In this document: positions 46,001 to 54,317 of the stretch, piece after piece | Position numbering within the stretch: position 1 is the stretch's first letter | Layout of the letters: the number at the start of each line of letters is the position of its first letter | Source of the DNA: Microvirga sp. | GTDB lineage: Bacteria; Pseudomonadota; Alphaproteobacteria; Rhizobiales; Beijerinckiaceae | Length of the DNA: 64,000 bases | Assembly (NCBI RefSeq): GCF_014699075.1 | Contig: NZ_JACXAB010000007.1 | Location: 186,001 to 250,000 of the forward strand | Reading direction: 5' to 3' | Notes under the pieces: generated by a model | Databases searched by the model: none | Told to the model about the DNA's origin: nothing | Seen by the model: only the letters and a program-made list of their open reading frames with translations | Position numbers and translations under genes: made by a program

Positions 46001-46765
46001 GAGAGAGTTGATATCGATGTGAAGGGCGCATCGATGGACGAGAGCGTTCTGCCTCGGGCAGGCATCGGCATCTCGCCTTTTGAGGGACAATGGCTGCGGG
46101 CCGCCTATCGCAGCGACGTCCTGTTCCCGTCGACCTACACGCTGTCGTCCCTGACCACCGTCGGCCTCCTGCCGAACGTCATTCCTCTGGAGCTCGGCGG
46201 CAAGGTCGACACCCTCGCCCTGCGCTGGGATGCGGAATGGTCTCCGCGCCTCTTCACCTCGGTCGAGTACCAGCGGCAGGACATCAATTCCTTAAGCCTT
46301 CCCATTCCTGAGACGTATTCGACGGTCAATGCCGAGGAAGCCCGGATCGAGCGGGTGGCGGCAACGGCCAATGTCTGGCTGGGGTACGGCATCGGGGTGT
46401 TCGGCACCGTCGGTACAGCCTCGTCGGAGATCCAGGCGGGGCCTGCTGCGGGATCGCCTGTGCCCTTCGTTGCGGAGCGCTTCGCCCGCGCGGGCCTCAC
46501 CTTCGTGCATCCGAGCCGCCTCAGGCTCACGGTGGCCCAGACGTTCCTCGGCGGCCTGACGAGCTCGACCCCGCTGGGCAATTTCGTCGGGCTGAAGCTG
46601 GATGATTACTGGACCACCGATGCGTCGGTGACCTGGGAAACGCCGGATCGGCGGCTGGTTCTTGGACTGACGGCGCTCAACATCTTCGACAATGAGTACG
46701 AGATCCTCACCAATCTTCCTGGCCAGGGGCGTACCATCTCGGCGAGTGTGAAGGCGCGGTTCTAG
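43073..46765 (+). CDS. FecR-TPR-outer membrane barrel fusion, 1230 aa
   Basis: A signal peptide (SALVLSLAHAQAQS) is followed by a FecR domain (residues about 45 to 170, IVAVKGGEEMRFVREDLW to IRGTDWSLSVDGSGK). Next come many TPR repeats (about 230 to 620, e.g. LGMLYAELDAPLEAEAAFRR), and then a long outer-membrane beta-barrel-like region (about 680 to 1230) with alternating hydrophobic strands. The last residues SASVKARF end in Phe, the usual outer-membrane assembly signal. It is directly followed by the cyclase gene after one base, so the two are coupled. No TonB box or plug domain is evident. Function unknown; signal capture or export at the outer membrane is possible. Confidence 0.85.
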   Translation: MSVQSFRLLTATSALVLSLAHAQAQSPVPRPVPAAGAIVAVKGGEEMRFVREDLWRSAAIQQNVVGGDTLRTNEIGNLAILFADQTQIRVGRNSTLTVNDIANGQAGNTQLSLQGGTIWARAARGGSGVDVKTPAAVAAIRGTDWSLSVDGSGKTSLIVLEGVVELTNPQGSVTVRQGEGAVAAIGQAPTKFVLVRPNDREQMLFYLTLRDGLSWLPATSLRGSARQAERARLEAIPPEARTAEDWLTRAEVALALDGYQAAAVPLAEARRRPLSASQRARADLVEGLIAGAERRWSESAALLARAERGIDARRRVTAVYGHYIAASLAQPTRVLPQPKLAPNSPEAALAQAFIAGFRQDLNAAADLANAAEKRFPADTRLGVFSSQLSLALNRRDQMRASLERVRAADPNDHLVLAMSGRIRADVDSDRKAALADLRRALEAAPGNVEIWNELGMLYAELDAPLEAEAAFRRAIALDPQDPIPLANLSFILLDQSRVEEAGALIDKALDLDPDFHVAYIARGRYLLQKGDMPGAIESILAGSAANPAYANGLVAAAVAYYQNGDIELAEQTFDNADRLDPNDPVTAIMRTAVALDQYRADDAVRFAREAVKRARSRGGDYAGISANRQSGSYPAEAYRFIGLHEWGRFYGDRTFDPFQASSYFDQAANVSPNVFRGSPTLTSVETGSDDGVAAANLVVQGLLFDPLALGGRLGRIDILRRPFVDAEVGGRWISQDGKTGWKADATVTGFSNEPIPTAFNFSASRLRDNGLNSYDQESLDNAAFFIGSAPTAADRLLVFGTVSKNEPGTFSSLTETTFNVGDIAVPGVFYNQDTREAVDFQLGGGWSHTFGHRNVLTAAVFHGQARSTTDTQQGGITNPDLVLFELLRRERTRTTATVVALNHMIGFGDVTLRYGAEALRGKSRVEYEQEYRDYVGVPIPPYSDAPVDGAVSFSGTRLYADAFWRPTDWFEAQAGLERVDIDVKGASMDESVLPRAGIGISPFEGQWLRAAYRSDVLFPSTYTLSSLTTVGLLPNVIPLELGGKVDTLALRWDAEWSPRLFTSVEYQRQDINSLSLPIPETYSTVNAEEARIERVAATANVWLGYGIGVFGTVGTASSEIQAGPAAGSPVPFVAERFARAGLTFVHPSRLRLTVAQTFLGGLTSSTPLGNFVGLKLDDYWTTDASVTWETPDRRLVLGLTALNIFDNEYEILTNLPGQGRTISASVKARF

Positions 46766-46766
46766 G

Positions 46767-48752
46767 GTGAACGACAACAGGTCAGGGTCGCACAATCATG
46801 GCGGCGGAGAACCTCTCTGGCGCCATTTCACCATGGCCGGGATCATTGCAGCGCTGCTGATCCCGTTTGTGTTCTTCTTCTCTCCCATCCGCCTCATCGA
46901 AGCCCGGCTTTACGATCTGCTCTCGGTGATCGCGCCGCCGCTGCCGGCTGAGCCCGGTTCCATTATCGTCGCCATTGACGAGCCCTCCATTGGCGAGATT
47001 GGCCAGCGCTGGCCCTGGTCCCGTGACATCCACGCAAAACTGATCGAGAGCTTGCGCGCGGCCGGCGCGAAGGTGATCGCCATCGACATCATCTTCGCCG
47101 ATCCCACCACGGAGGAAGCCGATACGACCCTAGCCAGGGCGCTCGGCCCGGACGTGGTACTCGCAGCGGACGATGTCACGACGCCCTTGGAACAGGGCAC
47201 GCAGGTTACGCGAGTCAATCCGCTCGATTCGTTCTTGGATGCCGGCGCCGTGGCTGGCATTGCCTCGATGCATCTCGACGGTGACGCCTACCTGCGCCGC
47301 ATGCCGCCAATTCAGGACAGTTTCGCTGCGCAGGCGCTGCGGCTGAAGGGGGAACCGCAGGCTGCCGCTCCTGAGGGCGCGTTGATCCAGTACTTCGGAC
47401 CGCGCCGCTCCTATCCGACCGTGTCCTATTATCAGGCCCTCGATCCGAAGACCTTCCTTCCCCCGAACTATTTCAAGGACAAGGTAGTTCTGGTGGGCTT
47501 GAGCCTCCAGGCAGCCACGACCGCCGATGCGGGAGCCCCCGATACCTTCCCCACACCCTATACGCTGACCGAAGGCACGCTCACGGCCGGTGTGGAGGTC
47601 CAGGCGACGGTCCTCGACAACCTCCGCCATAACCTCTACGCGCTCCCGCTCCCCAGCCCGGTCATGGCGCTCCTCGTGATCGCCGGAGCGTTCCTCGCGG
47701 CTGCCTTCTCCACCCACGGGGTCACATGGAAGACGGGGCTTGCGGCCACCTGCCTCCTCGCCTTCTTCATCGTCGGAGCCTGGGCTCTCCTGCGCTTCGG
47801 ACGGCTCTGGGCACCGCCTGCCCTGCCCGCGGCCGCTGCGCTGGCAGTGTTCGGCGCGCGGTTCGGCCTCGACTATGCCCGCGAGCGGCATCTGCGCCGC
47901 ACCGTGTCGGAGGCGTTCTCGCGCTACCTGTCGCCGGATCTCGTGGCGCAGCTCGCCCGCGATCCCAGCGCCCTGAAGCTCGGCGGGGAGCGCCGCAACC
48001 TGTCCATCCTGTTCTGCGACGTGCGCGGCTTCACCACCCTGTCGGAGAAGCTGAAGGACGAGCCGGAGCGGCTGACCACGCTCATCAACCGCCTGCTCGA
48101 TCCGCTCTCGGAGGCGGTGCTCGCGGAAGGCGGCACCATCGACAAGTATATCGGCGACTGCGTGATGGCGTTCTGGAACGCGCCTCTGCCGAGCCCAGAC
48201 CATCCGTTGAAGGCCGCGCGCGCCGCCATGCGCATGCTGGAGGCGGTGAAGGTCCTGAATGCGGAACTGCAGCAGGAGATGGGCGAGGATGCCCCTCGCT
48301 TCGCCATCGGCGTCGGCATCAACACCGGCGATTGCGTGGTCGGCAATGTGGGCTCACGCTGGCGCTACGATTATTCCGTGCTCGGCGACACGGTGAACCT
48401 CGCATCGCGTCTGGAAAGCCTATCGAAGGAATACGGCGTCTCGATCGTGCTGGGCCCTGCCACGGCGAAGGCCCTGCAGGACCACTTCGTGCTCATCGAA
48501 CTCGACCGCATCGCCGTCAAAGGCCGCAGCGAGACATCGGCGATCTTCACCATCGTGGCGCCAGGTGAGCAGCGCCAGCAGGACCCGGCGCTTGCACAAC
48601 TGACGGAGCTGCATCCTACGCTCCTCGACACCATCAGCGCGGGAAAACGCGTGGAGGCGCTGGCATTGGTCCAGCAATGCCAGGTGCTGTATCCGTCGCT
48701 GTCAGCCTACTACAAGAAGCTGATGGGGAAAGCGGCGGCGATCCCGGAGTGA
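46767..48752 (+). CDS. CHASE2-domain adenylate/guanylate cyclase, 661 aa
   Basis: One N-terminal helix (about 24 to 40), a CHASE2 periplasmic sensor (about 45 to 290), three membrane helices (about 295 to 370), and a class III cyclase catalytic domain (about 410 to 600) with metal Asp in LFCDVRGFTTLSE and IGDCVMAFW. It makes cAMP or cGMP in response to an external signal. The start is GTG, one base after the FecR-TPR-barrel stop, so the two proteins probably work together. The C-terminal 60 residues are helical. Confidence 0.93.
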   Translation: MNDNRSGSHNHGGGEPLWRHFTMAGIIAALLIPFVFFFSPIRLIEARLYDLLSVIAPPLPAEPGSIIVAIDEPSIGEIGQRWPWSRDIHAKLIESLRAAGAKVIAIDIIFADPTTEEADTTLARALGPDVVLAADDVTTPLEQGTQVTRVNPLDSFLDAGAVAGIASMHLDGDAYLRRMPPIQDSFAAQALRLKGEPQAAAPEGALIQYFGPRRSYPTVSYYQALDPKTFLPPNYFKDKVVLVGLSLQAATTADAGAPDTFPTPYTLTEGTLTAGVEVQATVLDNLRHNLYALPLPSPVMALLVIAGAFLAAAFSTHGVTWKTGLAATCLLAFFIVGAWALLRFGRLWAPPALPAAAALAVFGARFGLDYARERHLRRTVSEAFSRYLSPDLVAQLARDPSALKLGGERRNLSILFCDVRGFTTLSEKLKDEPERLTTLINRLLDPLSEAVLAEGGTIDKYIGDCVMAFWNAPLPSPDHPLKAARAAMRMLEAVKVLNAELQQEMGEDAPRFAIGVGINTGDCVVGNVGSRWRYDYSVLGDTVNLASRLESLSKEYGVSIVLGPATAKALQDHFVLIELDRIAVKGRSETSAIFTIVAPGEQRQQDPALAQLTELHPTLLDTISAGKRVEALALVQQCQVLYPSLSAYYKKLMGKAAAIPE

Positions 48753-48894
48753 TGCCTCCCCGAAAGCCTCACCAGAGGACCATGTGGTTCTGGGAGTTTT
48801 TAAGACGGTTCGAAGCTGATCAGGCTTGACATTGTCTTTATCGTTCCGGCGAGCATCATGATTTTGCAAACGATTAGCAAGTAAAAACAAAGTC

Positions 48895-48922
48895 TTGCGC
48901 TTGAAGAAACACCCTCTATAAG
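48895..48922 (+). promoter_or_regulatory. putative sigma-70 promoter of the cation efflux gene
   Basis: TTGCGC at 48895 and TATAAG at 48917 are separated by 16 bases, 43 bases before the efflux ATG at 48966. The region is AT-rich compared with its surroundings. Confidence 0.45.
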
Positions 48923-48965
48923 GTCGCTTCGTTCCCCGCTGAACCAGCTTTTCAAGTGTCGCGCC

Positions 48966-49853
48966 ATGGACAAGATTCAAAAACTTGCCATTGGCAGCAT
49001 ATTCGTCGGAACCGTTGTTTTCGTCCTGAAATATGCCGCCTATTACATCACGGGCAGCATTGCGCTTTATTCCGACGCGCTGGAGAGCATCATCAATGTG
49101 GTGACGGCGGTGGCAGCGTTCATGGCTGTTCGCCTGAGCGCCGCACCGGCGGATGCCAATCACCCCTATGGCCATCACAAGGTGGAGTATTTCTCAGCCG
49201 TTCTCGAAGGCGTGCTGATCATCGTCGCGGCCCTGGCGATTCTGCGCGAGGCCTATTTCGGGTTCCTGGCGCCGCGGGTGATCGACGCGCCGGTGCACGG
49301 CCTTGCCGTCAATGCAGTTGCCAGTGTGATCAATGCGGCCTGGTCTTGGGCTCTGATCCACCACGGCCGGCGCCTGCGCTCCCCCGCAATTGTGGCCGAC
49401 GGGCGCCATCTCCTCACTGATGTGGTCACATCGGCGGTGGTCATCATAGGCCTCCTGCTCGTGCCGCTCACCGGATGGACATGGCTCGATTCCGCTCTTG
49501 CCGCCATGGTGGCGGTCAACATCCTCTGGTCGGGATGGGGACTGATCAAGGAAAGCATCGGCGGCCTCATGGACGAGGCGCTGCCGGAAACGACGCTCAT
49601 CCGCGTGCGTGAGATCATTGCCCTGAACGCGGAAGGCGCCATCGAAGCGCACGACCTGCGCACGCGCCATGCGGGCCGGATGACCTTCATCGACTTCCAT
49701 CTGGTCGTGCCGGGCGCCATGAGCGTGACCGATGCCCATGACATCTGCGACCGGCTGGAACGGGCGCTGAAGGCCGATGTGGAAGACGCGCTGATCACAA
49801 TTCACGTGGAGCCGGACAACAAGGCCAAGCACTCCGGCATTGTGGTGCTCTAG
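48966..49853 (+). CDS. cation diffusion facilitator transporter, 295 aa
   Basis: Six membrane helices with the CDF signature (GSIALYSDALESIINVVTAV) and the binding-site His/Asp pattern (HPYGHHKVEYF), followed by a second Asp/His site (ADGRHLLTDVVTS) and a C-terminal cytoplasmic domain (ITIHVEP). It exports divalent metal ions, probably zinc, iron or manganese, by proton antiport. Monocistronic. Confidence 0.94.
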   Translation: MDKIQKLAIGSIFVGTVVFVLKYAAYYITGSIALYSDALESIINVVTAVAAFMAVRLSAAPADANHPYGHHKVEYFSAVLEGVLIIVAALAILREAYFGFLAPRVIDAPVHGLAVNAVASVINAAWSWALIHHGRRLRSPAIVADGRHLLTDVVTSAVVIIGLLLVPLTGWTWLDSALAAMVAVNILWSGWGLIKESIGGLMDEALPETTLIRVREIIALNAEGAIEAHDLRTRHAGRMTFIDFHLVVPGAMSVTDAHDICDRLERALKADVEDALITIHVEPDNKAKHSGIVVL

Positions 49854-50069
49854 GCGAGCGTTCTGCTCAAGACTTTAATCGTTAATAAATCGTAAATCAC
49901 CTTTGCTTTTGCCATAGCGCTGCAAGTATTTAACAAAGACTTACTTCAGCAGTAGGTATTAACCCTGATAGCTCGCGCCAATATTGCCGGCTACAAACAG
50001 GCAGCCTGGATAAGCGCGTCGTGGGGGCGCGCGCCTCTCGCGGCGATGCGGGCGGGCCACTGAAATGCA

Positions 50070-51761
50070 ATGCGTGTCTTGAACAATCTCAAAATTATTA
50101 CAAAGCTGGCCATCCCGGTGGTCGTGATGGTTGCCGTCACCGTTGGCCTTATTGTCTTTGCCAAGATCGGGCTCGACACCCTTGCGGAAGAAACGCAGCA
50201 GATCGTCGACCTGCACGCGGCCCGGCGCAGCAAGGCGCTGGACATCAAGGCCCATGTGAACGAGGCGGCGATCCAGGAAAAGAACCTGATCATCGAAACG
50301 CGCTTCCAGGAAATGGCCACCTATGAGCAGGCCTTCCGCGCAGCCAAGACGGAAGCCCTGAAGGATCTGGATGGCCTGATCGCCTTGTCCGACACTCCGG
50401 AGCGGCGCGCGACCAACGAGCAGCTGAAGAAGACCGTGGAGGATTACTTCGCGATCATGGGCAAGACCATCGCCCATGCCCAGCTCAACGAAAACGACGA
50501 AGCCTTCAAGATTTCGAGCGGCGAAGGCCGCGCCATGCGCCAGAAGGCCTCACAGGCCCTCAACGAGCGTGCCGACGCCAATGCCGCTGCTCTTGAAAAG
50601 GAGAAGAACGCTGCGGCTGATCTCGCGTCCTTCACATCCACCAAGCTGATGGTCGCCTCCGGGATCGGCATCACCCTGGCGATCGGATTGCTGGCCGCCA
50701 TCGTGATCTACGGCGTCACACGTCCTCTGAACGGGATGACGGGTGCGATGGGTCGGTTGGCTGGGGGCGATCTGGACGTGAGCGTCACGGGCACCGAGCG
50801 GAAGGATGAGGTGGGCCTGCTCGCCCGTTCGCTGCAGGTGTTCAAGGACAATGCTCTCGAAGCCCGCCGCCTGGCCGCCGCGCAGGATACCGAGAACCAG
50901 GCCAAGATGCGTCGTGCGGAGCTGCTGGATCAGATCACGCGGCGCTTCGAGAGCAACGTGTCGGCGCTCACCCAGGGCCTGTCCTCGGCTGCCACCGAAA
51001 TGGAGGCCACGGCGCAAACCATGACGGCGGTTGCCAGCCAGACCACCCAGCAGTCCGTCACCGTCTCGTCCGCCGCCCAGCAGACCTCCGCCAACGTGCA
51101 GACGGTGGCGGCCGCCACCGAGGAACTCTCGATCTCGATCCGGGAGATCGCCTCCCAGGTGGCGCAGTCGTCGCAGATTGCCGACCGGGCCGTGCAGGGC
51201 GCCCGCCGCACCGACGCGGCCGTGCAGGATCTGGCCTCCACGGCCAGCCGCATCGGCGACGTGGTGCAGCTGATCAACACCATTGCCGGCCAGACCAACC
51301 TGCTGGCCTTGAACGCCACCATCGAGGCAGCCCGCGCCGGCGAAGCCGGCAAGGGCTTTGCCGTGGTGGCCACGGAGGTGAAGGAGCTCGCCTCCCAGAC
51401 GGCCAAGGCCACGGAGGAGATCTCGGCCCAGATCGGCTCGGTGCAGCAGGCCACGCAGCAGACGGTGGCGGCCATTCAGGAGATCGCCCGCACGATCACC
51501 GAGATGAGCCAGATCTCGACCTCGATTGCCGCCGCCATGGAGGAGCAAGGCGCGGCCACCGCCGAGATCGCCCGCAACGTGCAGGAGGCGGCGCGTGGCA
51601 CGGAAGCCGTGACCGGCAGCATCGTGGACGTGCAGCAGGGCGCCGGCGAGACCACCTCGGCGGCCTCCCAGGTGCTGGGTGCAGCCCAGGAACTGTCGCG
51701 CCACTCCAACGACCTCTCCCGCGAGGTCCAGGACTTCCTCCAAGGCGTCAAAGCCGCTTAG
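50070..51761 (+). CDS. methyl-accepting chemotaxis protein, 563 aa
   Basis: A first membrane helix ([19 protein letters not shown]), a four-helix-bundle periplasmic sensor (about 35 to 190), a second helix ([19 protein letters not shown]), HAMP (about 215 to 270), and a signalling domain with the kinase-tip hairpin ([20 protein letters not shown], then [20 protein letters not shown]). The ligand is unknown. The terminator at 51788 follows. Confidence 0.95.
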   Translation: MRVLNNLKIITKLAIPVVVMVAVTVGLIVFAKIGLDTLAEETQQIVDLHAARRSKALDIKAHVNEAAIQEKNLIIETRFQEMATYEQAFRAAKTEALKDLDGLIALSDTPERRATNEQLKKTVEDYFAIMGKTIAHAQLNENDEAFKISSGEGRAMRQKASQALNERADANAAALEKEKNAAADLASFTSTKLMVASGIGITLAIGLLAAIVIYGVTRPLNGMTGAMGRLAGGDLDVSVTGTERKDEVGLLARSLQVFKDNALEARRLAAAQDTENQAKMRRAELLDQITRRFESNVSALTQGLSSAATEMEATAQTMTAVASQTTQQSVTVSSAAQQTSANVQTVAAATEELSISIREIASQVAQSSQIADRAVQGARRTDAAVQDLASTASRIGDVVQLINTIAGQTNLLALNATIEAARAGEAGKGFAVVATEVKELASQTAKATEEISAQIGSVQQATQQTVAAIQEIARTITEMSQISTSIAAAMEEQGAATAEIARNVQEAARGTEAVTGSIVDVQQGAGETTSAASQVLGAAQELSRHSNDLSREVQDFLQGVKAA

Positions 51762-51787
51762 ACTTCATCTCTCTTCAATACAAAAAG

Positions 51788-51816
51788 GACCCGGCAACGA
51801 TGAGCCGGGTCTTTTT
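51788..51816 (+). terminator. intrinsic terminator after the chemotaxis gene
   Basis: GACCCGGC and GCCGGGTC form a perfect 8-bp stem around an 8-base loop, followed by TTTTTC. AAAAAG before the stem extends the pairing with the T run. It stands 26 bases after the stop codon. Confidence 0.9.
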
Positions 51817-51821
51817 CTTTG

Positions 51822-52202
51822 CCGCCACGCTGAAACAAGCGTCCGCTGAGTGCTTTAGTTACCCATGACGGGTCGTGATCCAATCCTGGAAGTACCCGTC
51901 ACGGAAAACGGATCGGCACAACGTTCTGAGTGGGTTCTTCACGGACGCTGATCCCGCAACCTGATGAGCCGGGCACCTGCCCCGGCCTGAATGGATGGAG
52001 GCTCGCATAGCGATCTCGAATGGGCTGACCGCCCCCTCCACGTTGCGAAGTTGAGCGTCGGAGGCAGCCTTCAGCCCGACAATCTGAAATAGACCACCGG
52101 TTCAAACCGGATGAACGTCAATGACGCGTGACCTCGAGTCACCGCGGGCCCATTTCCCTTCATGGAATGGGCCCGTTTGCTTAGGCTGACCTGAAAACAC
52201 GA
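51822..52202. other. gene-free spacer with one stem-loop
   Basis: No supported gene. A stem-loop at 52145-52175 (CGGGCCCATT and AATGGGCCCG around an 11-base loop, then TTTGC) looks like a plus-strand terminator, perhaps for an untranslated RNA not identified here. The remainder has only weak frames. Confidence 0.45.
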
Positions 52203-52222
52203 AAGGCGCCTGAAGGCGCCTT
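52203..52222 (-). terminator. terminator of the tRNA-Gly transcript
   Basis: AAGGCGCC and GGCGCCTT form an 8-bp stem. On the minus strand the stem is followed by TTTCGTGTTTTC, a T-rich tail. It lies 28 bases beyond the 3' end of tRNA-Gly. Confidence 0.7.
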
Positions 52223-52250
52223 GTCGATGGATTTTCCCAGATGAGGAAAT

Positions 52251-52325
52251 TGGAGCGGGCGAAGGGATTCGAACCCTCGACCCCAACCTTGGCAAGGTTG
52301 TGCTCTACCCCTGAGCTACACCCGC
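52251..52325 (-). tRNA. tRNA-Gly(GCC)
   Basis: A cloverleaf of 75 bases with encoded CCA. The anticodon loop TTGCCAA has anticodon GCC, the acceptor stem pairs GCGGGTG with CGCCCGC, and the T loop is GTTCGAATC. Last of a three-tRNA minus-strand group. Confidence 0.96.
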
Positions 52326-52347
52326 ACGCTCCGTCTCGTCTTCAACT

Positions 52348-52395
52348 CGCATCGTGTGGACCGGAAAAACCGGAACCACTTTTCCGCACGATGCG
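52348..52395. repeat. palindromic intergenic repeat, copy 2
   Basis: CGCATCGTG and CACGATGCG ends enclose GTGGACCGGAAAAACCGG and a partial complement. The same module occurs at 24240 and 60619. It sits between the tRNA-Gly and tRNA-Ala genes, which shows that the repeats insert or persist in transcribed spacers. Confidence 0.75.
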
Positions 52396-52404
52396 CCAGC
52401 AGGA

Positions 52405-52480
<76 letters not shown>

Positions 52481-52528
52481 TGCCATTCCTTCCCCACCTT
52501 CAGCCACCGTAAGCGCCAAGGATGGGAA

Positions 52529-52604
52529 TGGTGCCGCAAGAGGGATTCGAACCCCCGACCCCCTCATTACGAATGAGGTGCTCTACCAGCTGAGCTATTG
52601 CGGC
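52529..52604 (-). tRNA. tRNA-Thr(CGT)
   Basis: 76 bases with encoded CCA. Anticodon stem CCTCA/TGAGG around loop TTCGTAA gives anticodon CGT. Acceptor GCCGCAA pairs with TTGCGGC perfectly. First of the three tRNA genes, transcribed just downstream of hemY. Confidence 0.96.
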
Positions 52605-52685
52605 ATCGCAAATCTTGCGATCCGAGAGGGCGACCTCTTACCCCCTCGCCTGCCGGTTGGCAAGGCGGGAAAGACCGGAAAGGCT

Positions 52686-54299
52686 CTACCAGACCGAAAA
52701 AACGCTGCGGCGCGCGGCCGCTTCTTCCTTCGGCTTCGGCACGTCCGGGGGCGTGGCCGGAAAGACCACGGGCCCCGGTGGCGGCAGGGGCACTTCCTGC
52801 TTCGCAGGCTCCTCATCACTCAAGGCGGCTCTCAGCTCGTTCTTCAGAACATCGTCCTCCGGCTCGAGGATCGGCTCATGGGAGGCCACAGATTCCGAGA
52901 CGGGCGCAGGAGCAGGCACGACTTCCGGTGAGGGCGCGGCCACGGCCGGCAGCGGCCTCGGCTCATCGTCGAGATCCGCCGTCACGTCGTCGTGCAGGGT
53001 GAGTTCTGGGGCGACCAGCACATCCGGCGGTGCCTGCCAGACGAAGGCGTCGAGCCGGCCGGTGACGGGCGAGATCGGCAGCCAGTGATCGGACACGATC
53101 CCGTCGGCGATCCAGGCCGGATCCCGCGGCGCGCGGGTGGCGCGGGCGAGCCATTCGCGGCCCCTGCCCGTGGAGCCATGCTCCGCCTGCTCCAGGTCGG
53201 ACATGAGGAGGCAGACCCGCATGCTCGGCCGGTCCTGCAGCAGCGGCGCCAGGGCGTCGCGGGCGCGGGCAAACTCGCGCGCTTCGAGAGCCGCACGGGT
53301 CACGGCAAGCCGCCCTTCCGGCGCGGCTCCGGAGAGCCGCATGAGGGTTTCGGCGCGCTTGAGCCGGTCGAGGCCGGAATCGCCCGGGCGCAGGTTGAGA
53401 TACACATCCGCCAGGTCCGGATGGGGCAGGCTGCGCCAGGCGGTCTCCACCACCTTGGCACCCTTACGCAGATCGCCCTTGCGCGAGAGGAGACGGCCGG
53501 CCATAGCCGCCGCCGGCACGAGATCGGGCGCGAGCTTCACCGCATCCTGGGCGCTCCTGAGAGCACCGTCGGGATCGTGGTCCACCCGCTCCAGGGCATC
53601 GGCGGTGAGCAGGACGGCCCGGTGGCGCTTGGCCGTGGCCTTGTTCAGGAGGCCCAGAGACGCGCGCCGTTCGACGGCCTCCAGGGCCCCGCGCCAGTCG
53701 TGATCGGCACAGCGTGCCTCAAGGACCGCATCGCTCGCCCAGGCGGCGGCCGGCGCCAGACGAACCGCCTCGGAGGCGTATTGCTGAGCCTCGCCCACGT
53801 CACCCCGGCGCCGGGCCTCGACGAAGAGGCCGCGCAGGCCGAGCACGCGGGTCTCGTCCTCCTCCATCATCTGGGTGAAGGCAGCCTCCGCCGCCTCGCG
53901 GTTGCCGGAGACCTGGGCCGCCTGCGCCTTGAGCAGCAGCGTCAGGGGCTCGCGCCCCAGCAGGCGCTCGGCTTCGTTGGCATAGCGGCGGGCCGCGATG
54001 GTGTCGCCCGCGCCCACGGCCACCATGCCACGGGAGATGGCCTGATAGCCCCGGGAGCGGCGGCGGGCCTTTGATGCGAAGGTCAGCCGGGAGGGCAGAT
54101 GCAGGATGCCGGACACCAGGGACCAGAGCAGCGCCAGGAAGAGCGCGAGGCCCGCCAGCGCAATGGCGGCGACCGCCACCGACATCTGGATCTCGTAGCC
54201 CGCGAAGGTGATCAGGACCGAGCCGGGCCGGTCGGCCAGCCAGACCGCGCCGAAGGCCGCGACGCAGAGAAGACCGATGAAAACGAGAGCGCGCCACAT
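52686..54299 (-). CDS. hemY: HemY-like heme-associated membrane protein, 537 aa
   Basis: Two N-terminal membrane helices (LVFIGLLCVAAFGAVWLA, VAVAAIALAGLALFLALLW) are followed by the HemY_N segment and TPR repeats up to about residue 400. A Pro/Glu-rich tail ends at 537. HemY lies in heme operons and interacts with porphyrin enzymes or protoporphyrin handling in enterobacteria; its alphaproteobacterial role is less clear. It follows the Mic60-like gene by 18 bases. Confidence 0.9.
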   Translation of the reverse strand: MWRALVFIGLLCVAAFGAVWLADRPGSVLITFAGYEIQMSVAVAAIALAGLALFLALLWSLVSGILHLPSRLTFASKARRRSRGYQAISRGMVAVGAGDTIAARRYANEAERLLGREPLTLLLKAQAAQVSGNREAAEAAFTQMMEEDETRVLGLRGLFVEARRRGDVGEAQQYASEAVRLAPAAAWASDAVLEARCADHDWRGALEAVERRASLGLLNKATAKRHRAVLLTADALERVDHDPDGALRSAQDAVKLAPDLVPAAAMAGRLLSRKGDLRKGAKVVETAWRSLPHPDLADVYLNLRPGDSGLDRLKRAETLMRLSGAAPEGRLAVTRAALEAREFARARDALAPLLQDRPSMRVCLLMSDLEQAEHGSTGRGREWLARATRAPRDPAWIADGIVSDHWLPISPVTGRLDAFVWQAPPDVLVAPELTLHDDVTADLDDEPRPLPAVAAPSPEVVPAPAPVSESVASHEPILEPEDDVLKNELRAALSDEEPAKQEVPLPPPGPVVFPATPPDVPKPKEEAAARRSVFSVW

Positions 54300-54317
54300 G
54301 CTGGCCTGATCCTTTTC

